In this document: in pieces, positions 24,904-34,148 of the stretch
Layout: every line of letters begins with the position of its first letter
Numbering within the stretch: position 1 is the stretch's first letter
NCBI GenBank assembly: GCA_937988745.1
Contig: CALKAR010000251.1
Coordinates: 1-64,000 of the forward strand
Direction: 5' to 3'
Origin: an uncultured Peptococcaceae bacterium
GTDB taxonomy: Bacteria; Bacillota; Limnochordia; Darwinibacteriales; Darwinibacteriaceae
DNA length: 64,000 nt
Notes under the pieces: generated by a model
What the model was told of the DNA's origin: nothing
Database searches by the model: none
What the model saw: the letters and a program-made list of their open reading frames with translations, nothing else
Made by a program: the position numbers and the translations under genes

Positions 24904-26177
24904 TACAGGTTCTTAGCCGACGGGAGTTTTCTGTCCAAAGAATGCCTTATTTCCGGGTAACGCTGCGACAGATTATCTAAGAGTTTTTGCAGAAATAGAC
25001 CGGCGTTTGTCAGTTCTTCCTCACTCGGCCAGCTGTCGCTGTGCAAAATCTGTTCTCTTATTTCTTGAACATTTTCTAACCCTTTGAGGGTTTCGCTGTC
25101 GAGTTTACTTAGGAGGATACTTCCGACAGTTTCCTTAAGCAGGGCTTCAGCTTTATTCCACTGCTGTATGAAGAACCCAAAGCCTTTTTTATCGGAGAAA
25201 TAGCAGTTCTTTTCGTTGAGAGTTCCCACAAAGGGATCGATCCGGTCGACCTCTTTATGCGCTTGAGCATAGGCTTCATGGTATTTCGCATTCTGGGCCA
25301 GGATGCGGTCGATGAGCTGGTCTACAAGTGGTTTGTCAATTGAATTGGGACTGCACAACGCCAGGATCGGTTCCAGCTTTGGTACTGTATCAAGGCCTAT
25401 AATCTGAAGGAACCGGAATAGGATATCAGCGCGGCCGATCAGCGGTTCATACCTTTCCGGCGCCTTACGGCGGCGATAATCATACAAATAGGCTGCCAGT
25501 TCATAGTGGTTAGAAAAAGGCTGGCATTCGGTCTGCACTCTCCTTTTCACCGCCTGCTGCAGTCTTTCTAGTGCCATTTCACCGGCATGCATCAATCCGT
25601 TGAGTTCATCTAAAATCACATACTCATCATGGGAAAGCTGACCTAGACGGTTTTTGTATACTAGATCGTGTTCCACTTCAGCCCATGAATGCATCAGGAC
25701 TGAACCAACCTGAAGTTCAACCAACAGATTGGACAAGAACCGGTCTTCAGGATGCAGGGTAGAGGGCTTCAGCCGAATCCGGTAGTGGCGCGCCGAATAG
25801 CCCGAGTAGCGCTTCGGATACGGGTACGTGTAGTCAATGTCCTCAGGAAAGCTCTTAATGCGCTCTATGGTGAACTGGGAACGTACAAATGCATCGACTT
25901 CGCGGCGATCACCGGGAAAATAAAGGGCGATGCGCACACCGGCTAGGTCGACGATATCTTGATAAATCTCATCTATAGTCTGGTAGTTTTTTTCTTCGTT
26001 TCGGTAAGTTACTTTTTCTAACAGGCTGTCCAAACGCTTTGCCCGATACGTCACGAGAGCTCGCAGTCCGTTTCTCCTCAGCCCATTCTCACACTGCATG
26101 GCACATAACTGTGCAAGCCGATCATAGCTGTCCATTCTCTGCTTATAGTCTTCTAAAAACTGATCGATAATGGACAT
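24903..26177 (-). CDS. single-domain RelA/SpoT-type (p)ppGpp synthetase-like protein with C-terminal extension
   Basis: The 424-residue protein has the RelA/SpoT nucleotidyltransferase fold at residues about 40-180: ALVTYRAKRLDSLLEKV (substrate-binding R/K), DLAGVRIALYF with D77, GYSARHYRI and VELQVGSVLMHSWAEVEHDLVYK with E154. No HD hydrolase, TGS or ACT domain is present. The C-terminal 240 residues are helical and unlike RelP/RelQ, which are only about 210 residues long in total, so it belongs to the COG2357 long group. Members make ppGpp or modify other nucleotides or RNA. It is monocistronic. A role as a toxin or defence effector is possible but no antitoxin gene is adjacent. Confidence 0.82.
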   Translation of the reverse strand: MSIIDQFLEDYKQRMDSYDRLAQLCAMQCENGLRRNGLRALVTYRAKRLDSLLEKVTYRNEEKNYQTIDEIYQDIVDLAGVRIALYFPGDRREVDAFVRSQFTIERIKSFPEDIDYTYPYPKRYSGYSARHYRIRLKPSTLHPEDRFLSNLLVELQVGSVLMHSWAEVEHDLVYKNRLGQLSHDEYVILDELNGLMHAGEMALERLQQAVKRRVQTECQPFSNHYELAAYLYDYRRRKAPERYEPLIGRADILFRFLQIIGLDTVPKLEPILALCSPNSIDKPLVDQLIDRILAQNAKYHEAYAQAHKEVDRIDPFVGTLNEKNCYFSDKKGFGFFIQQWNKAEALLKETVGSILLSKLDSETLKGLENVQEIREQILHSDSWPSEEELTNAGLFLQKLLDNLSQRYPEIRHSLDRKLPSAKNL

Positions 26178-26338
26178 TGATTTCTCCTGTTCACATGGAT
26201 TTTTGTTATCACATTTATATATACTCGTTTCCTAACAAGAAAAACATGTCCGTTGAGAAATTCCTTGATTAGAGGGATCATTCATTTGAACGAGAAATAA
26301 AGAGACACAGAATAACTTGCTAGGTGGTGGGTGTTTCG

Positions 26339-27337
26339 ATGTATGAACCAGTAAAATGGGGCGTTCTGAGTACCGCTAACATTGCTCGTACTCAGTTCTT
26401 GCCTGCGCTGATGGATGCGCATAATGCGGTTCTTCAAGCCGTTGGCAGCCGAGATCTTGCTAAGGCGCAGGAAGTGGCTTCTCAATTTGGCGCAGCCAAA
26501 GCATACGGCAGTTATGATGAACTCTTAAGTGATCCAGAGGTGGAAGCGGTCTACATTCCTCTTCCCAACAGTATGCACAAAGAGTGGACGATCAAGGCTC
26601 TGCGTGCAGGCAAACATGTCCTTTGCGAAAAACCAATGGCCCTCAACATTGAGGAATGCGATGAAATGCTGCAGGCAGCCGAAGAAGAAGGCCGCTTATT
26701 TATGGAAGCCTTTATGTACCGTTTTCACCCACAGATTAGGAAAATTGAAGAGCTTCTGCAGGAAGGCCGCATCGGCGAAGTGCAGCTGATTAGAGGCAGC
26801 TTCAGCTTTGTCTTGGAGGATGAAGAGAATATCCGTCTAGCAGACGAGTTAGGCGGAGGAAGCGCCATGGATGTGGGCTGTTATCCGATCCACTTTTCCA
26901 ATTTGATATACGGGGAAGTACCGCATACGGTCAAGGCTTCAGCGGTCTACCGTCCCTCAGCGCCAGGCGTGGATCTTTCGATGTGCGGCATTCTGGAGTA
27001 TTCTGGGGGACGCAAGGCCGTCTTTGACAGCAGCTTTACCATGCCCGATCGGCAGGCTGTGGAGATTGTAGGCAGCGAAGGCACTATCCGTATCAACCGC
27101 CCTTGGCGCCCTGATCGGGCTGAAGTTTCTATTGTGGTGCAGAAGGGAAATATTAGTGAGGAAATTGACTTCCCCTCAAGCAACCCTTATCAGCTGGAGA
27201 TTGAACACTTTTCGGAGTGTATCCGGACAGGTAACGAGCCACTTCTTCCAGGAGACTTTGGCCGTGGAGTATTGGCGGTGATTGAGGCCTGTCATAAGTC
27301 CGCTCAATCGGGTGATTCGGCGGCCCCTAGGGCGTAA
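26339..27337 (+). CDS. Gfo/Idh/MocA-family dehydrogenase (dimeric dihydrodiol/xylose dehydrogenase-like)
   Basis: This 332-residue protein has GVLSTANIARTQFLPAL (nucleotide-binding fold), VLCEKPMALN (catalytic lysine) and the C-terminal GGGSAMDVGCYPIHFSNLIYG. The AFMYRFHPQ segment is typical of the D-xylose/dihydrodiol dehydrogenase branch. The ATG 26339 has AGGTGG upstream; an earlier in-frame GTG overlaps that site. Its 3' end overlaps the convergent membrane protein gene by 34 bases. The substrate is unknown. Confidence 0.88.
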   Translation: MYEPVKWGVLSTANIARTQFLPALMDAHNAVLQAVGSRDLAKAQEVASQFGAAKAYGSYDELLSDPEVEAVYIPLPNSMHKEWTIKALRAGKHVLCEKPMALNIEECDEMLQAAEEEGRLFMEAFMYRFHPQIRKIEELLQEGRIGEVQLIRGSFSFVLEDEENIRLADELGGGSAMDVGCYPIHFSNLIYGEVPHTVKASAVYRPSAPGVDLSMCGILEYSGGRKAVFDSSFTMPDRQAVEIVGSEGTIRINRPWRPDRAEVSIVVQKGNISEEIDFPSSNPYQLEIEHFSECIRTGNEPLLPGDFGRGVLAVIEACHKSAQSGDSAAPRA

Positions 27338-27780
27338 TAAGCCCAGATAGCAAAGGAGAACCATCCTAAGAATGTCAGGAAGATAGGGATGGGGAAGAAC
27401 CATGGCTTAAAGTCATAGAGCTCCACATTGCGCACCAAAAGACCGTATCCTACGGCTAGTGTGGCCCAAGCTGCGGTGTAGAGATAGCGCAGGATGCGTT
27501 GTTCGGCTGGGAAGAAGTAGAAGAAGAGTACCATGACTAGCGTCCAGCCAATTGGTGAAAAGAAGTGCTGGTTAGCGCTTTCCCAGATTCCATGGTTTTG
27601 GAACCAGATGATGCCTAGGATGTCTTGGAAGATAAAGACGGTGATCACATCGCCTAATCCGCCGATAACCGCCGCAGCAGGAAACAGCCGGCGCAGTTCA
27701 GAACGGGGGATGATGATGAAGATCGCCAGGGCAACGATCGCGACAAAGGCAGGGTAAAATAAGGCTTGCATGAGTTCCAC
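27304..27780 (-). CDS. small multi-pass membrane protein, unknown function
   Basis: The protein has 158 residues with about five hydrophobic helices (ALFYPAFVAIVALAIFIII, AAVIGGLGDVITVFIF, GWTLVMVLFFYFF and two more), in the style of the CBO0543-like family of Firmicutes membrane proteins (tentative). GTG 27780 is preferred because GGAGGGG lies nine bases upstream; the frame extends to ATG 27804 without a ribosome binding site. It ends inside the convergent oxidoreductase gene. Confidence 0.65.
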   Translation of the reverse strand: MELMQALFYPAFVAIVALAIFIIIPRSELRRLFPAAAVIGGLGDVITVFIFQDILGIIWFQNHGIWESANQHFFSPIGWTLVMVLFFYFFPAEQRILRYLYTAAWATLAVGYGLLVRNVELYDFKPWFFPIPIFLTFLGWFSFAIWAYYALGAAESPD

Positions 27781-27830
27781 GGTCCGTGTCCCCTCCATGA
27801 ACATAGTCTGCTTATAGATTTACCAAAAAC

Positions 27831-27856
27831 AACCCCGCAGATACGCTGCGGGGTTA
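27831..27856 (-). terminator. terminator after the LysM gene
   Basis: A 10-bp stem AACCCCGCAG with CTGCGGGGTT has a T-containing tail on both strands. On the minus strand it follows the LysM gene. Confidence 0.8.
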
Positions 27857-27868
27857 TTTATTGCAGGT

Positions 27869-28465
27869 TTACCTTGGACAGCACTGGTTGAACTGACCGA
27901 TCAAGGCAATGCGATTTAAATTGGGCGTCGTTACTGGGAATCCAATTTCGGCCGTGACTACGATATCTTGGAATGGGGCAATGATTTCACCGGCGCCAAA
28001 GACAAAGGCACCAACGTATACGCCAGGCTCTATCGCTGGAGAAGTTCTCAGCAGCTGGAATGGAATGGGGGGAGCATTGGACCGCCTAATCCATGCCACA
28101 TAAATATTGCCGCCCAAAGTCTGTGGTGGTGGAAGTCCGATGGCTGCCACCAGCACATTACCGGCCTGTCCGGAACGCTGGAAAACACGGGCAATTCCGC
28201 CAACTTCGGCAGCAGGGTTAAATGGTATATTGGCCGTTCTAAACAGCAGCATGCCGCATTGTACGGTGGGCACGGTGGGACTTGTTGATGGAACGCAGAT
28301 TACCTGACCGGGAAAGATCAGATTTGGATTGGGAATCTGGGGATTAGCCGCAATTAATGCGGGCAGCGGCACCCCAAAGCGCTGGGCGATGCTGAACAAA
28401 CTGTCGCCCGGACGGACAGTATAATAGAAACCGCTGCAGTTTGCAGGTGGTGCTGGAAATATCAC
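27869..28465 (-). CDS. LysM-domain protein, probable spore coat/cortex component
   Basis: The 198-residue protein has an N-terminal LysM domain (YTVRPGDSLFSIAQRFGVPLPALIAANPQI...IFPGQVICVP) and a C-terminal beta-rich domain ending in CCPR. There is no signal peptide, so it is made in the cytoplasm, which is typical of SafA-like proteins that the mother cell deposits on the forespore. LysM binds N-acetylglucosamine polymers. It starts at GTG 28465 with AAAGGAGG. An inverted repeat lies just upstream. The spore role is inference. Confidence 0.78.
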   Translation of the reverse strand: MIFPAPPANCSGFYYTVRPGDSLFSIAQRFGVPLPALIAANPQIPNPNLIFPGQVICVPSTSPTVPTVQCGMLLFRTANIPFNPAAEVGGIARVFQRSGQAGNVLVAAIGLPPPQTLGGNIYVAWIRRSNAPPIPFQLLRTSPAIEPGVYVGAFVFGAGEIIAPFQDIVVTAEIGFPVTTPNLNRIALIGQFNQCCPR

Positions 28466-28487
28466 ACAGACGCCTCCTTTCGTATCA

Positions 28488-28517
28488 ACTCTGGTAACAG
28501 TTTATGCGCACCAGAGT
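28488..28517 (-). promoter_or_regulatory. inverted repeat upstream of the LysM gene
   Basis: ACTCTGGT and ACCAGAGT are perfect 8-bp arms separated by 14 bases, 23 bases before the LysM start codon. It could be a regulator site or a leader hairpin. Confidence 0.45.
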
Positions 28518-28539
28518 CGAAGCGCATAGGAGCGCTGTA

Positions 28540-29460
28540 TCATTTTCCCAGCAAAACGCCTTCTAGCACACTGCTCAAGTCTCTAACTGCTTCCCAGCGA
28601 ATGCTGAAACGGGCACTGTTGTCGTCGCTCACATGCAGCCACAATAATCCTGCAGATCGCAGGGTAACAATATGGTGATGTACTGTGCTCTTTGCCAAGC
28701 CGCTTTGCTCAACGAGGTCGGTGAAACGGACTGTATCTTTCCCAATCAGTTGTAGAAGCTGCAGCCTGCTGGGATCGCTGAGGGCTTTGAGGAGCCTCTC
28801 CAAGGTAGTTGACTCAGGATTTTTGGTAAGGAGTTTGGACAAAACTGGATAGAAAATGACTCCATGGTCTCCCCCGATTTGATAAACAGGCCATGGACTC
28901 AAATGTGCTTGAGGGATCAAGGTAATGGTTGTAACACCCTGGGCTTCCCAGATAAGGCTCTGGGTCAGCTCTGTGATCAGATCTTGAGGGCGGCTCTCAA
29001 ACTCGGAGACCCGTTCTTGATCTGCCCTTGCCCGTACTTGAATATCCTGCAGAATAGGTTTGGCTATCCGGCTGAAGTAAAGATCGTTCCACATCTTCAG
29101 CCCTGCAGCTAATGTCTGGCACGCTTTGCGCAGGACTTGGGGAGGTTTGCGCTGACAGTTGGGATCAAAGGAATAGACGATTTCATAGGCTTCACTTCCA
29201 GAAAGCGAATTGATCCACTGGATAAAGCCGGCGGCACTCTCTTCAGGATAAGAGAGCAGCAGTGCTATTGGAAGGGATGGATCGATGCGGCGGATCTCAT
29301 CCAGAAGAGCGTAGTTCTGAGTCGAGAGTTTTGCCGTACACCACTTAAACCAATCTGGACTGAGGTCCAACTGCCCCTGCTGTTTTATAAAGGCAGCTGC
29401 CCAGGCACTGACCAAAAGTTCATAATACTCTTTGAATTCAACACCAAACTGTAAAATCAT
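28540..29460 (-). CDS. ArsR-type winged-helix regulator with large N-terminal domain
   Basis: The 306-residue protein has an ArsR/SmtB winged helix at residues about 218-290 (LLKALSDPSRLQLLQLIGKDTVRFTDLVEQSGLAKSTVHHHIVTLRSAGLL). The N-terminal 210 residues are a helical domain of the kind seen in DUF5937-like ArsR regulators, a presumed ligand or dimerisation domain. No metal-binding cysteine pair of classical ArsR is present. It is divergent from typA; an ACTGT/ACAGT repeat between them may be its operator. The ligand is unknown. Confidence 0.78.
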   Translation of the reverse strand: MILQFGVEFKEYYELLVSAWAAAFIKQQGQLDLSPDWFKWCTAKLSTQNYALLDEIRRIDPSLPIALLLSYPEESAAGFIQWINSLSGSEAYEIVYSFDPNCQRKPPQVLRKACQTLAAGLKMWNDLYFSRIAKPILQDIQVRARADQERVSEFESRPQDLITELTQSLIWEAQGVTTITLIPQAHLSPWPVYQIGGDHGVIFYPVLSKLLTKNPESTTLERLLKALSDPSRLQLLQLIGKDTVRFTDLVEQSGLAKSTVHHHIVTLRSAGLLWLHVSDDNSARFSIRWEAVRDLSSVLEGVLLGK

Positions 29461-29485
29461 GGCCTACTCTCCTATCAATAAAAAG

Positions 29486-29506
29486 ACTGTGTTATACTGA
29501 AACAGT
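29486..29506 (-). promoter_or_regulatory. possible operator between the ArsR-type gene and typA
   Basis: ACTGT and ACAGT arms are separated by 11 bases, 26 bases upstream of the ArsR-type start codon. The arms are short, so this is tentative. Confidence 0.3.
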
Positions 29507-29595
29507 GATTCTCCAATGCTTGTTCCTTTTCCTGTACTTGGCAGCCCCTGGTTCAGGAGAAGGTATGTGTAAGATTTTTCTAAGGAGGGGCTTTA

Positions 29596-31410
29596 GTGCA
29601 GATTCGTAATGTGGCAATTATCGCCCACGTTGACCATGGCAAGACCACTTTAGTAGATGCAATTCTCAAACAGAGCGGTTTGTTTAGAACGAACCAAAAG
29701 GTGGAAGACCGGGTTCTTGATTCAAATGCTTTAGAGCGGGAACGGGGAATTACCATTCTCGCAAAGAATGTCTCCATACAATATGGTGACTATAAGATCA
29801 ATATTGTTGATACACCTGGCCATGCTGACTTTGGCGGTGAAGTAGAGCGTATTCTCAGCATGGTCGATGGAGCATTGTTGGTCGTCGATGCCGTAGAGGG
29901 GCCCATGCCTCAGACCCGTTTTGTCCTCCAGAAGGCACTCCAGCAGGGCTTGGCCCCTATAGTTGTGGTCAATAAAATTGACCGTGAGATGGCTGAGCCG
30001 TACAAGGCAGTAGATGAAGTATTCGATTTATTTGCAGCCCTAGGTGCCACTGAAGAACAGCTCGACTTTCCGATTTATTACGCCTCAGCTGTAGAGGGCG
30101 TAGCATCGCCTGACCTGGATGACCTGAAGGAGGGCGGCGGAAGTATCCTTCCCTTAGTCGAAGGCATTATAGCGCATGTACCTGCTCCTGAGGTCAGCTT
30201 AGATGGGCCTCTGCAGATGCTGATCAGCAACTTAGAATACAACGATTATGTAGGTAGGATAGCCTTGGGACGTTTGTTTGGCGGTGTCTTAGAAACGGGT
30301 CAAGAAGTGGTCCTGTCCCACAGCGAAAAGCCTGATCTGCTGAAGGGTAAGATTGGACAACTGTATTCTTTTTCCGGCCTGAAGATGGTTCCGATTACTC
30401 GGGCTGAGCCAGGAGATATCGTGGCCTTCAGTGGTATTCCAGATGCGGAGATTGGGCAGACGGTAAACAGTCCAGATCATATTCTACCGCTGCCGGCCAT
30501 CGAAGTGGATGAACCAACTCTCACCATGATTTTCAAAGTCAATGACGGGCCTTTTGCAGCGCAGGACAGTACTTACTTGACTTCTCGGCACCTGCGTGAC
30601 AGGCTTTATCGAGAAGCGCGCACCAATGTTGCGCTGCGAGTTGAAGATACTGACAATCCAGATCAGTTTAAGGTATCAGGACGAGGCGAACTGCATCTCA
30701 GCGTACTCATTGAGACCATGCGCCGAGAAGGATACAGTTTCTGTGTCACTAAACCAGAGCCTATTCTGCGGCAAGGCCCCAATGGAATAGAAGAGCCTTA
30801 TGAGAATCTAGTCGTCGATGTTCCTCAAGAACACGTGGGTGCTGTGATGGAACTGGTAGGTACACGTAAGGGACAAATGCAGTCAATGACACCTTTAGAG
30901 GATGGACAGGTGCGGGTGGAGTTCATCGTCCCAGCCCGTGGTCTAGTAGGGTTTGCTTCGACCTTCCTTACAGAGACCAAGGGTTATGGTATCATGCATC
31001 ACGCCTTTTCTCACTACGGCCCTTGGGCAGGTGAGATTAAGGAAAGGCAGACTGGAAGCTTAGTAGCTTGGGAGGAGGGCACGGCCACCGCTTATGCTCT
31101 TGAAAATTTGGAGCAGCGCGGCGTGCTTTTCATTGAACCTCGTACTCCTGTTTATGAAGGCATGATTGTTGGGGAACACAGCCGCAGTGGTGATCTAGAT
31201 GTGAATGTGGCTAAGCAAAAACATGTAACAAATATGCGGGCAGCAGGCTCAGAAGACACCATTCGGCTGACTCCACCGCGAAAGATGAGTCTGGAGCAGT
31301 CCCTGGCTTATCTTGCTGCAGATGAATGCTTAGAAGTTACCCCTACAGCCCTACGTCTTCGCAAGCTAATTCTCAAACGCAGTGAGCGGGAGCGGGCTCA
31401 GAAAAAATAA
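29596..31410 (+). CDS. typA: ribosome-associated translational GTPase TypA/BipA
   Basis: The 604-residue GTPase starts at GTG 29596 with AAGGAGGGG. G motifs are complete: AHVDHGKTT (G1), ERERGITI (G2), DTPGHADFG (G3), NKIDRE (G4) and SA(V) near residue 170. Domain III/V homologues of EF-G and the BipA-specific C-terminal region (GYGIMHHAFSHYGPWAGE, GMIVGEHSRSGDLDVN) follow. It binds the ribosome and assists 50S assembly at low temperature or stress. It is the strongest housekeeping marker in the window. Confidence 0.97.
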   Translation: MQIRNVAIIAHVDHGKTTLVDAILKQSGLFRTNQKVEDRVLDSNALERERGITILAKNVSIQYGDYKINIVDTPGHADFGGEVERILSMVDGALLVVDAVEGPMPQTRFVLQKALQQGLAPIVVVNKIDREMAEPYKAVDEVFDLFAALGATEEQLDFPIYYASAVEGVASPDLDDLKEGGGSILPLVEGIIAHVPAPEVSLDGPLQMLISNLEYNDYVGRIALGRLFGGVLETGQEVVLSHSEKPDLLKGKIGQLYSFSGLKMVPITRAEPGDIVAFSGIPDAEIGQTVNSPDHILPLPAIEVDEPTLTMIFKVNDGPFAAQDSTYLTSRHLRDRLYREARTNVALRVEDTDNPDQFKVSGRGELHLSVLIETMRREGYSFCVTKPEPILRQGPNGIEEPYENLVVDVPQEHVGAVMELVGTRKGQMQSMTPLEDGQVRVEFIVPARGLVGFASTFLTETKGYGIMHHAFSHYGPWAGEIKERQTGSLVAWEEGTATAYALENLEQRGVLFIEPRTPVYEGMIVGEHSRSGDLDVNVAKQKHVTNMRAAGSEDTIRLTPPRKMSLEQSLAYLAADECLEVTPTALRLRKLILKRSERERAQKK

Positions 31411-31419
31411 TAACAAAAA

Positions 31420-31439
31420 GGGGCCTGAGCTCAGGCCCC
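31420..31439. repeat. 20-bp perfect palindrome after typA
   Basis: The arms GGGGCCTGAG and CTCAGGCCCC meet without a spacer. The T run lies on the minus-strand side only, so it is not a standard terminator for typA; it could terminate antisense transcription or be a protein site. Confidence 0.75.
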
Positions 31440-31488
31440 AACAGGACTTCTGCCATAGGGCAAGAATAGTTTCAACGAGGTGATGAAT

Positions 31489-31989
31489 GTGTTTAGGTTT
31501 ATTACCAAAGATGCTTGGATCGGCGGCCGCGTCCGTCAGTTTAAAATGGTTGAACATCCCGGTGCTGCTGCGGTCCTGGTTGTTCGGGACGGTCAGGTTC
31601 TCATGGTTGAGCAGTATCGTCCGGCAGCCAACCGGAATATGCTGGAGCTTCCGGCCGGTTCTATCGACGGCGATGAGACTCCAGAGCAGTGCGCTCGCCG
31701 TGAGCTCGAGGAGGAGACGGGCTTCAAGGTTGAAAAACTCGAACCTATGGGATACCTATATCCTACTCCTGGTTACACCAACGAGGTGCTCTACCTCTTC
31801 TTAGGTCAGGGCCTAACCCCTGGTGAGCAGCGTCTCGACGATGGGGAGGATATTAAAGTCCGCTGGATTCCTCTCAAAGAAGCAGAGCAGCTGATCGACG
31901 AGGGTGAGATCCACGATGCGAAAACGATTATCGCGCTCTTCAAGTATATCCGCATGATGCGGGAAGCGGAACGCCAACGCAGTCACTAA
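31489..31989 (+). CDS. Nudix hydrolase, ADP-ribose pyrophosphatase-like
   Basis: The protein has about 166 residues. The complete Nudix box GSIDGDETPEQCARRELEEETGF is preceded by VEQYRPAANRNMLELPAG and followed by PTPGYTNEVLYLF, the pattern of NudF-type ADP-ribose pyrophosphatases, which hydrolyse ADP-ribose to AMP and ribose-5-phosphate. GTG 31489 is favoured because GAGGTGA is at the proper distance; ATG 31483 or GTG 31480 are alternatives. Its end overlaps the convergent nucleotidyltransferase gene by four bases. Confidence 0.9.
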   Translation: MFRFITKDAWIGGRVRQFKMVEHPGAAAVLVVRDGQVLMVEQYRPAANRNMLELPAGSIDGDETPEQCARRELEEETGFKVEKLEPMGYLYPTPGYTNEVLYLFLGQGLTPGEQRLDDGEDIKVRWIPLKEAEQLIDEGEIHDAKTIIALFKYIRMMREAERQRSH

Positions 31990-32711
31990 TCAAACTGGGC
32001 GAGCAGTTCGTTAATAGCTTCTACGTCCTCGGGACGGCCGATGTCGCGCCAGTAACCGGTAATGCGGTGTGAGCGGACTTCTAAACCGTCTTCTACCATC
32101 TGCCGCAGCGCATCTGTTAATTCGTATTCACCTCGGGGCGATTCTTTTAGTCTGCGCAGATAATCGAAGATGATTGGCGGATATACATAGATCCCAGCAT
32201 TGTTCCAGTTTGTTGTGGCCGTGCCCGGCGCAGGTTTTTCGACGATCTTTTCTACGGTATCATCAGGTCTTAAGTAAACCGCAGCTCCTGCAGAGGGGTC
32301 GTCTACCCAGTTTATTGAGTTAGTGGGGTATCGGCCCCGTTCTGATCTTTCGAGCAGGGCGGGGTAGTTGTCGGGATGGATTATGATATCACCGTAGGAC
32401 AGCATAATTGGTTCACCCGCAGCCAGTTCTTCTGCGAGCATGGCAGCGCGGCCTGTACCATATTCAGAAAGGTCTTGGTGGAGGTAGGTAATCTCCACAC
32501 CCAAATCGGCGCCAGAGCCGTAGCGTTCCTCAATTTGCTCTCCTAAGTGTCCAATTACAATGCCGAAGCGGGTAATTCCCGCTTTTTTCATACCCAAAAT
32601 GATGTGCTCTATACAAGGTTTTCCACCAACTTCAATCAGTGCTTTTGGAACGTTCTTGCCTAAGCTTTTCAGTCTTGTACCTTTTCCTGCTGCTAAAATT
32701 ACACCTAACAT
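31986..32711 (-). CDS. sugar-1-phosphate nucleotidyltransferase
   Basis: The 241-residue enzyme has the signature VILAAGKGTRLKSLGKNVPKALIEVGGKP (nucleotide and metal binding), a GDI metal-binding site and VEKIVEKPAPG. It should activate a hexose-1-phosphate with NTP to an NDP-sugar. Its start abuts the stop of the phosphohexomutase gene, so the two enzymes likely form a two-step route from hexose-6-phosphate to NDP-hexose for envelope glycans. The precise sugar (glucose, mannose) and nucleotide are not evident. Confidence 0.88.
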   Translation of the reverse strand: MLGVILAAGKGTRLKSLGKNVPKALIEVGGKPCIEHIILGMKKAGITRFGIVIGHLGEQIEERYGSGADLGVEITYLHQDLSEYGTGRAAMLAEELAAGEPIMLSYGDIIIHPDNYPALLERSERGRYPTNSINWVDDPSAGAAVYLRPDDTVEKIVEKPAPGTATTNWNNAGIYVYPPIIFDYLRRLKESPRGEYELTDALRQMVEDGLEVRSHRITGYWRDIGRPEDVEAINELLAQFD

Positions 32712-34148
32712 CTACATCTCATTCCTTACTATAAGATTTAGTTGTTGATCATTGAGAATGACCTGCTTGAAGTATTCTGCATCTGCTCGGTCTCGTGCTT
32801 CCAAGAAAATCCTCAAAATCGGTTCGGTTCCAGAAAAACGAATGGACAGCCAGGTTTCATCAGCGAAGTAGAACTTCACACCATCGATATAAGAAATCTG
32901 CTGAATCTCTTTGCCAAACTCAGGTACGTATTTCTCCTCCATGAGCAGTTCTTCTAGACGGGTCCGCTCAGATGGAGCATAGGGTGTATTGATGAAATCG
33001 AAATAGAGAGTGCCGTAGATCTCGTTGATTTCCTCGAGCAGCTGACTCAAGGTCTTACCTGTCTTTGCCAGCATCTCTACCGCCAAGAGTGCCGCTAAGA
33101 TGCCGTCTTTACCATTTACATGCCCGCGAATCTTCAGGCCACCGCTGCTCTCACCGCCTAACAAAAGATCTTCTTCATCCATCTTCTGCGAAATATACTT
33201 AAAACCAACCGGTACTTCAAAGGCTGGTTCACCAAATGAGTAGGCGATACGGTCCAGAATGTGAGTCGTAGTAAGATTGCGCACCACGCCGCCCCGTTCG
33301 CCGCGGTACTTCTTCAGATAATAATAAAGCAGCTTCAAGATCTCGTTTGCATCGATATAGTTGCCCAGCTCATCGTAGAGGCCGATTCTGTCAGAGTCGC
33401 CGTCGGTGGCAATACCGATATCGTATCGGCCTTCTTTCATGCGGTATTCCATGTCCTGAAGCGTTTCGCGGGACGGTGACGGCACACGCTGACCAAACAT
33501 GGTGTCGCGGCCTGCATTCATCACGTCGATAGAGCACCTTAAGGATGCAAGGCACATCGCCATAATGTCTTTTGAGACGCCAAACATCGGGTTAAACAGT
33601 ACTTTAAGATTAAGCTGCTGCACAGCTCGCACATCAATTTGATCCAGAAGCGAGTCGATATATGCGTTCATGTTAGAGTAATATTGAATCTTGCCTTGTT
33701 CTAAGAGTTCATGGAATCCAACTTCTGGTGCTTTCAGATCGGGGATAGGTGCAATCAGCTCCTCGAGGCGATCGGTTACCTCTTGGGGAGCGTCTTTGCC
33801 TCCCTCGACAATCACTTTAATGCCGTTGTACTGTGATGGGTTGTGTGATGCGGTAATCATGATGCCCATCGCCAGGTTTTCTTGGTCTACCGCGTACATC
33901 AGCATCGGAGTGGGTACCACATCTTCGATAAACCATACGGGAATATCTTCATGTGCTAAAATCTCAGCAAAAGCCCGCGAAAATCTTCCAGACAAGAATC
34001 GCAGGTCATGTCCAATGACAACAGGTTTATGGGCTTGTCCGATTTCCTTTAAGTACAGCGCAGTTCCCTTGGCCACCCGGCGTACGTTGCTAAACGTAAA
34101 ATCTTCCGCGATCACTGCACGCCAGCCGCCGGTACCGAATTTTATCAT
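32712..34148 (-). CDS. phosphoglucomutase/phosphomannomutase family protein
   Basis: The 478-residue alpha-D-phosphohexomutase has all four family motifs: ITASHNPSQYNGIKV with the phosphoserine, ATDGDSDRIG (Mg site), GGESSGGL (sugar specificity) and RFSGTEPILRIF (phosphate binding). The GGESSGG loop fits glucose or mannose phosphate rather than glucosamine. It interconverts the 6- and 1-phosphates. It is the first gene of an operon with the nucleotidyltransferase and is divergent from the aminotransferase gene. Confidence 0.93.
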   Translation of the reverse strand: MIKFGTGGWRAVIAEDFTFSNVRRVAKGTALYLKEIGQAHKPVVIGHDLRFLSGRFSRAFAEILAHEDIPVWFIEDVVPTPMLMYAVDQENLAMGIMITASHNPSQYNGIKVIVEGGKDAPQEVTDRLEELIAPIPDLKAPEVGFHELLEQGKIQYYSNMNAYIDSLLDQIDVRAVQQLNLKVLFNPMFGVSKDIMAMCLASLRCSIDVMNAGRDTMFGQRVPSPSRETLQDMEYRMKEGRYDIGIATDGDSDRIGLYDELGNYIDANEILKLLYYYLKKYRGERGGVVRNLTTTHILDRIAYSFGEPAFEVPVGFKYISQKMDEEDLLLGGESSGGLKIRGHVNGKDGILAALLAVEMLAKTGKTLSQLLEEINEIYGTLYFDFINTPYAPSERTRLEELLMEEKYVPEFGKEIQQISYIDGVKFYFADETWLSIRFSGTEPILRIFLEARDRADAEYFKQVILNDQQLNLIVRNEM

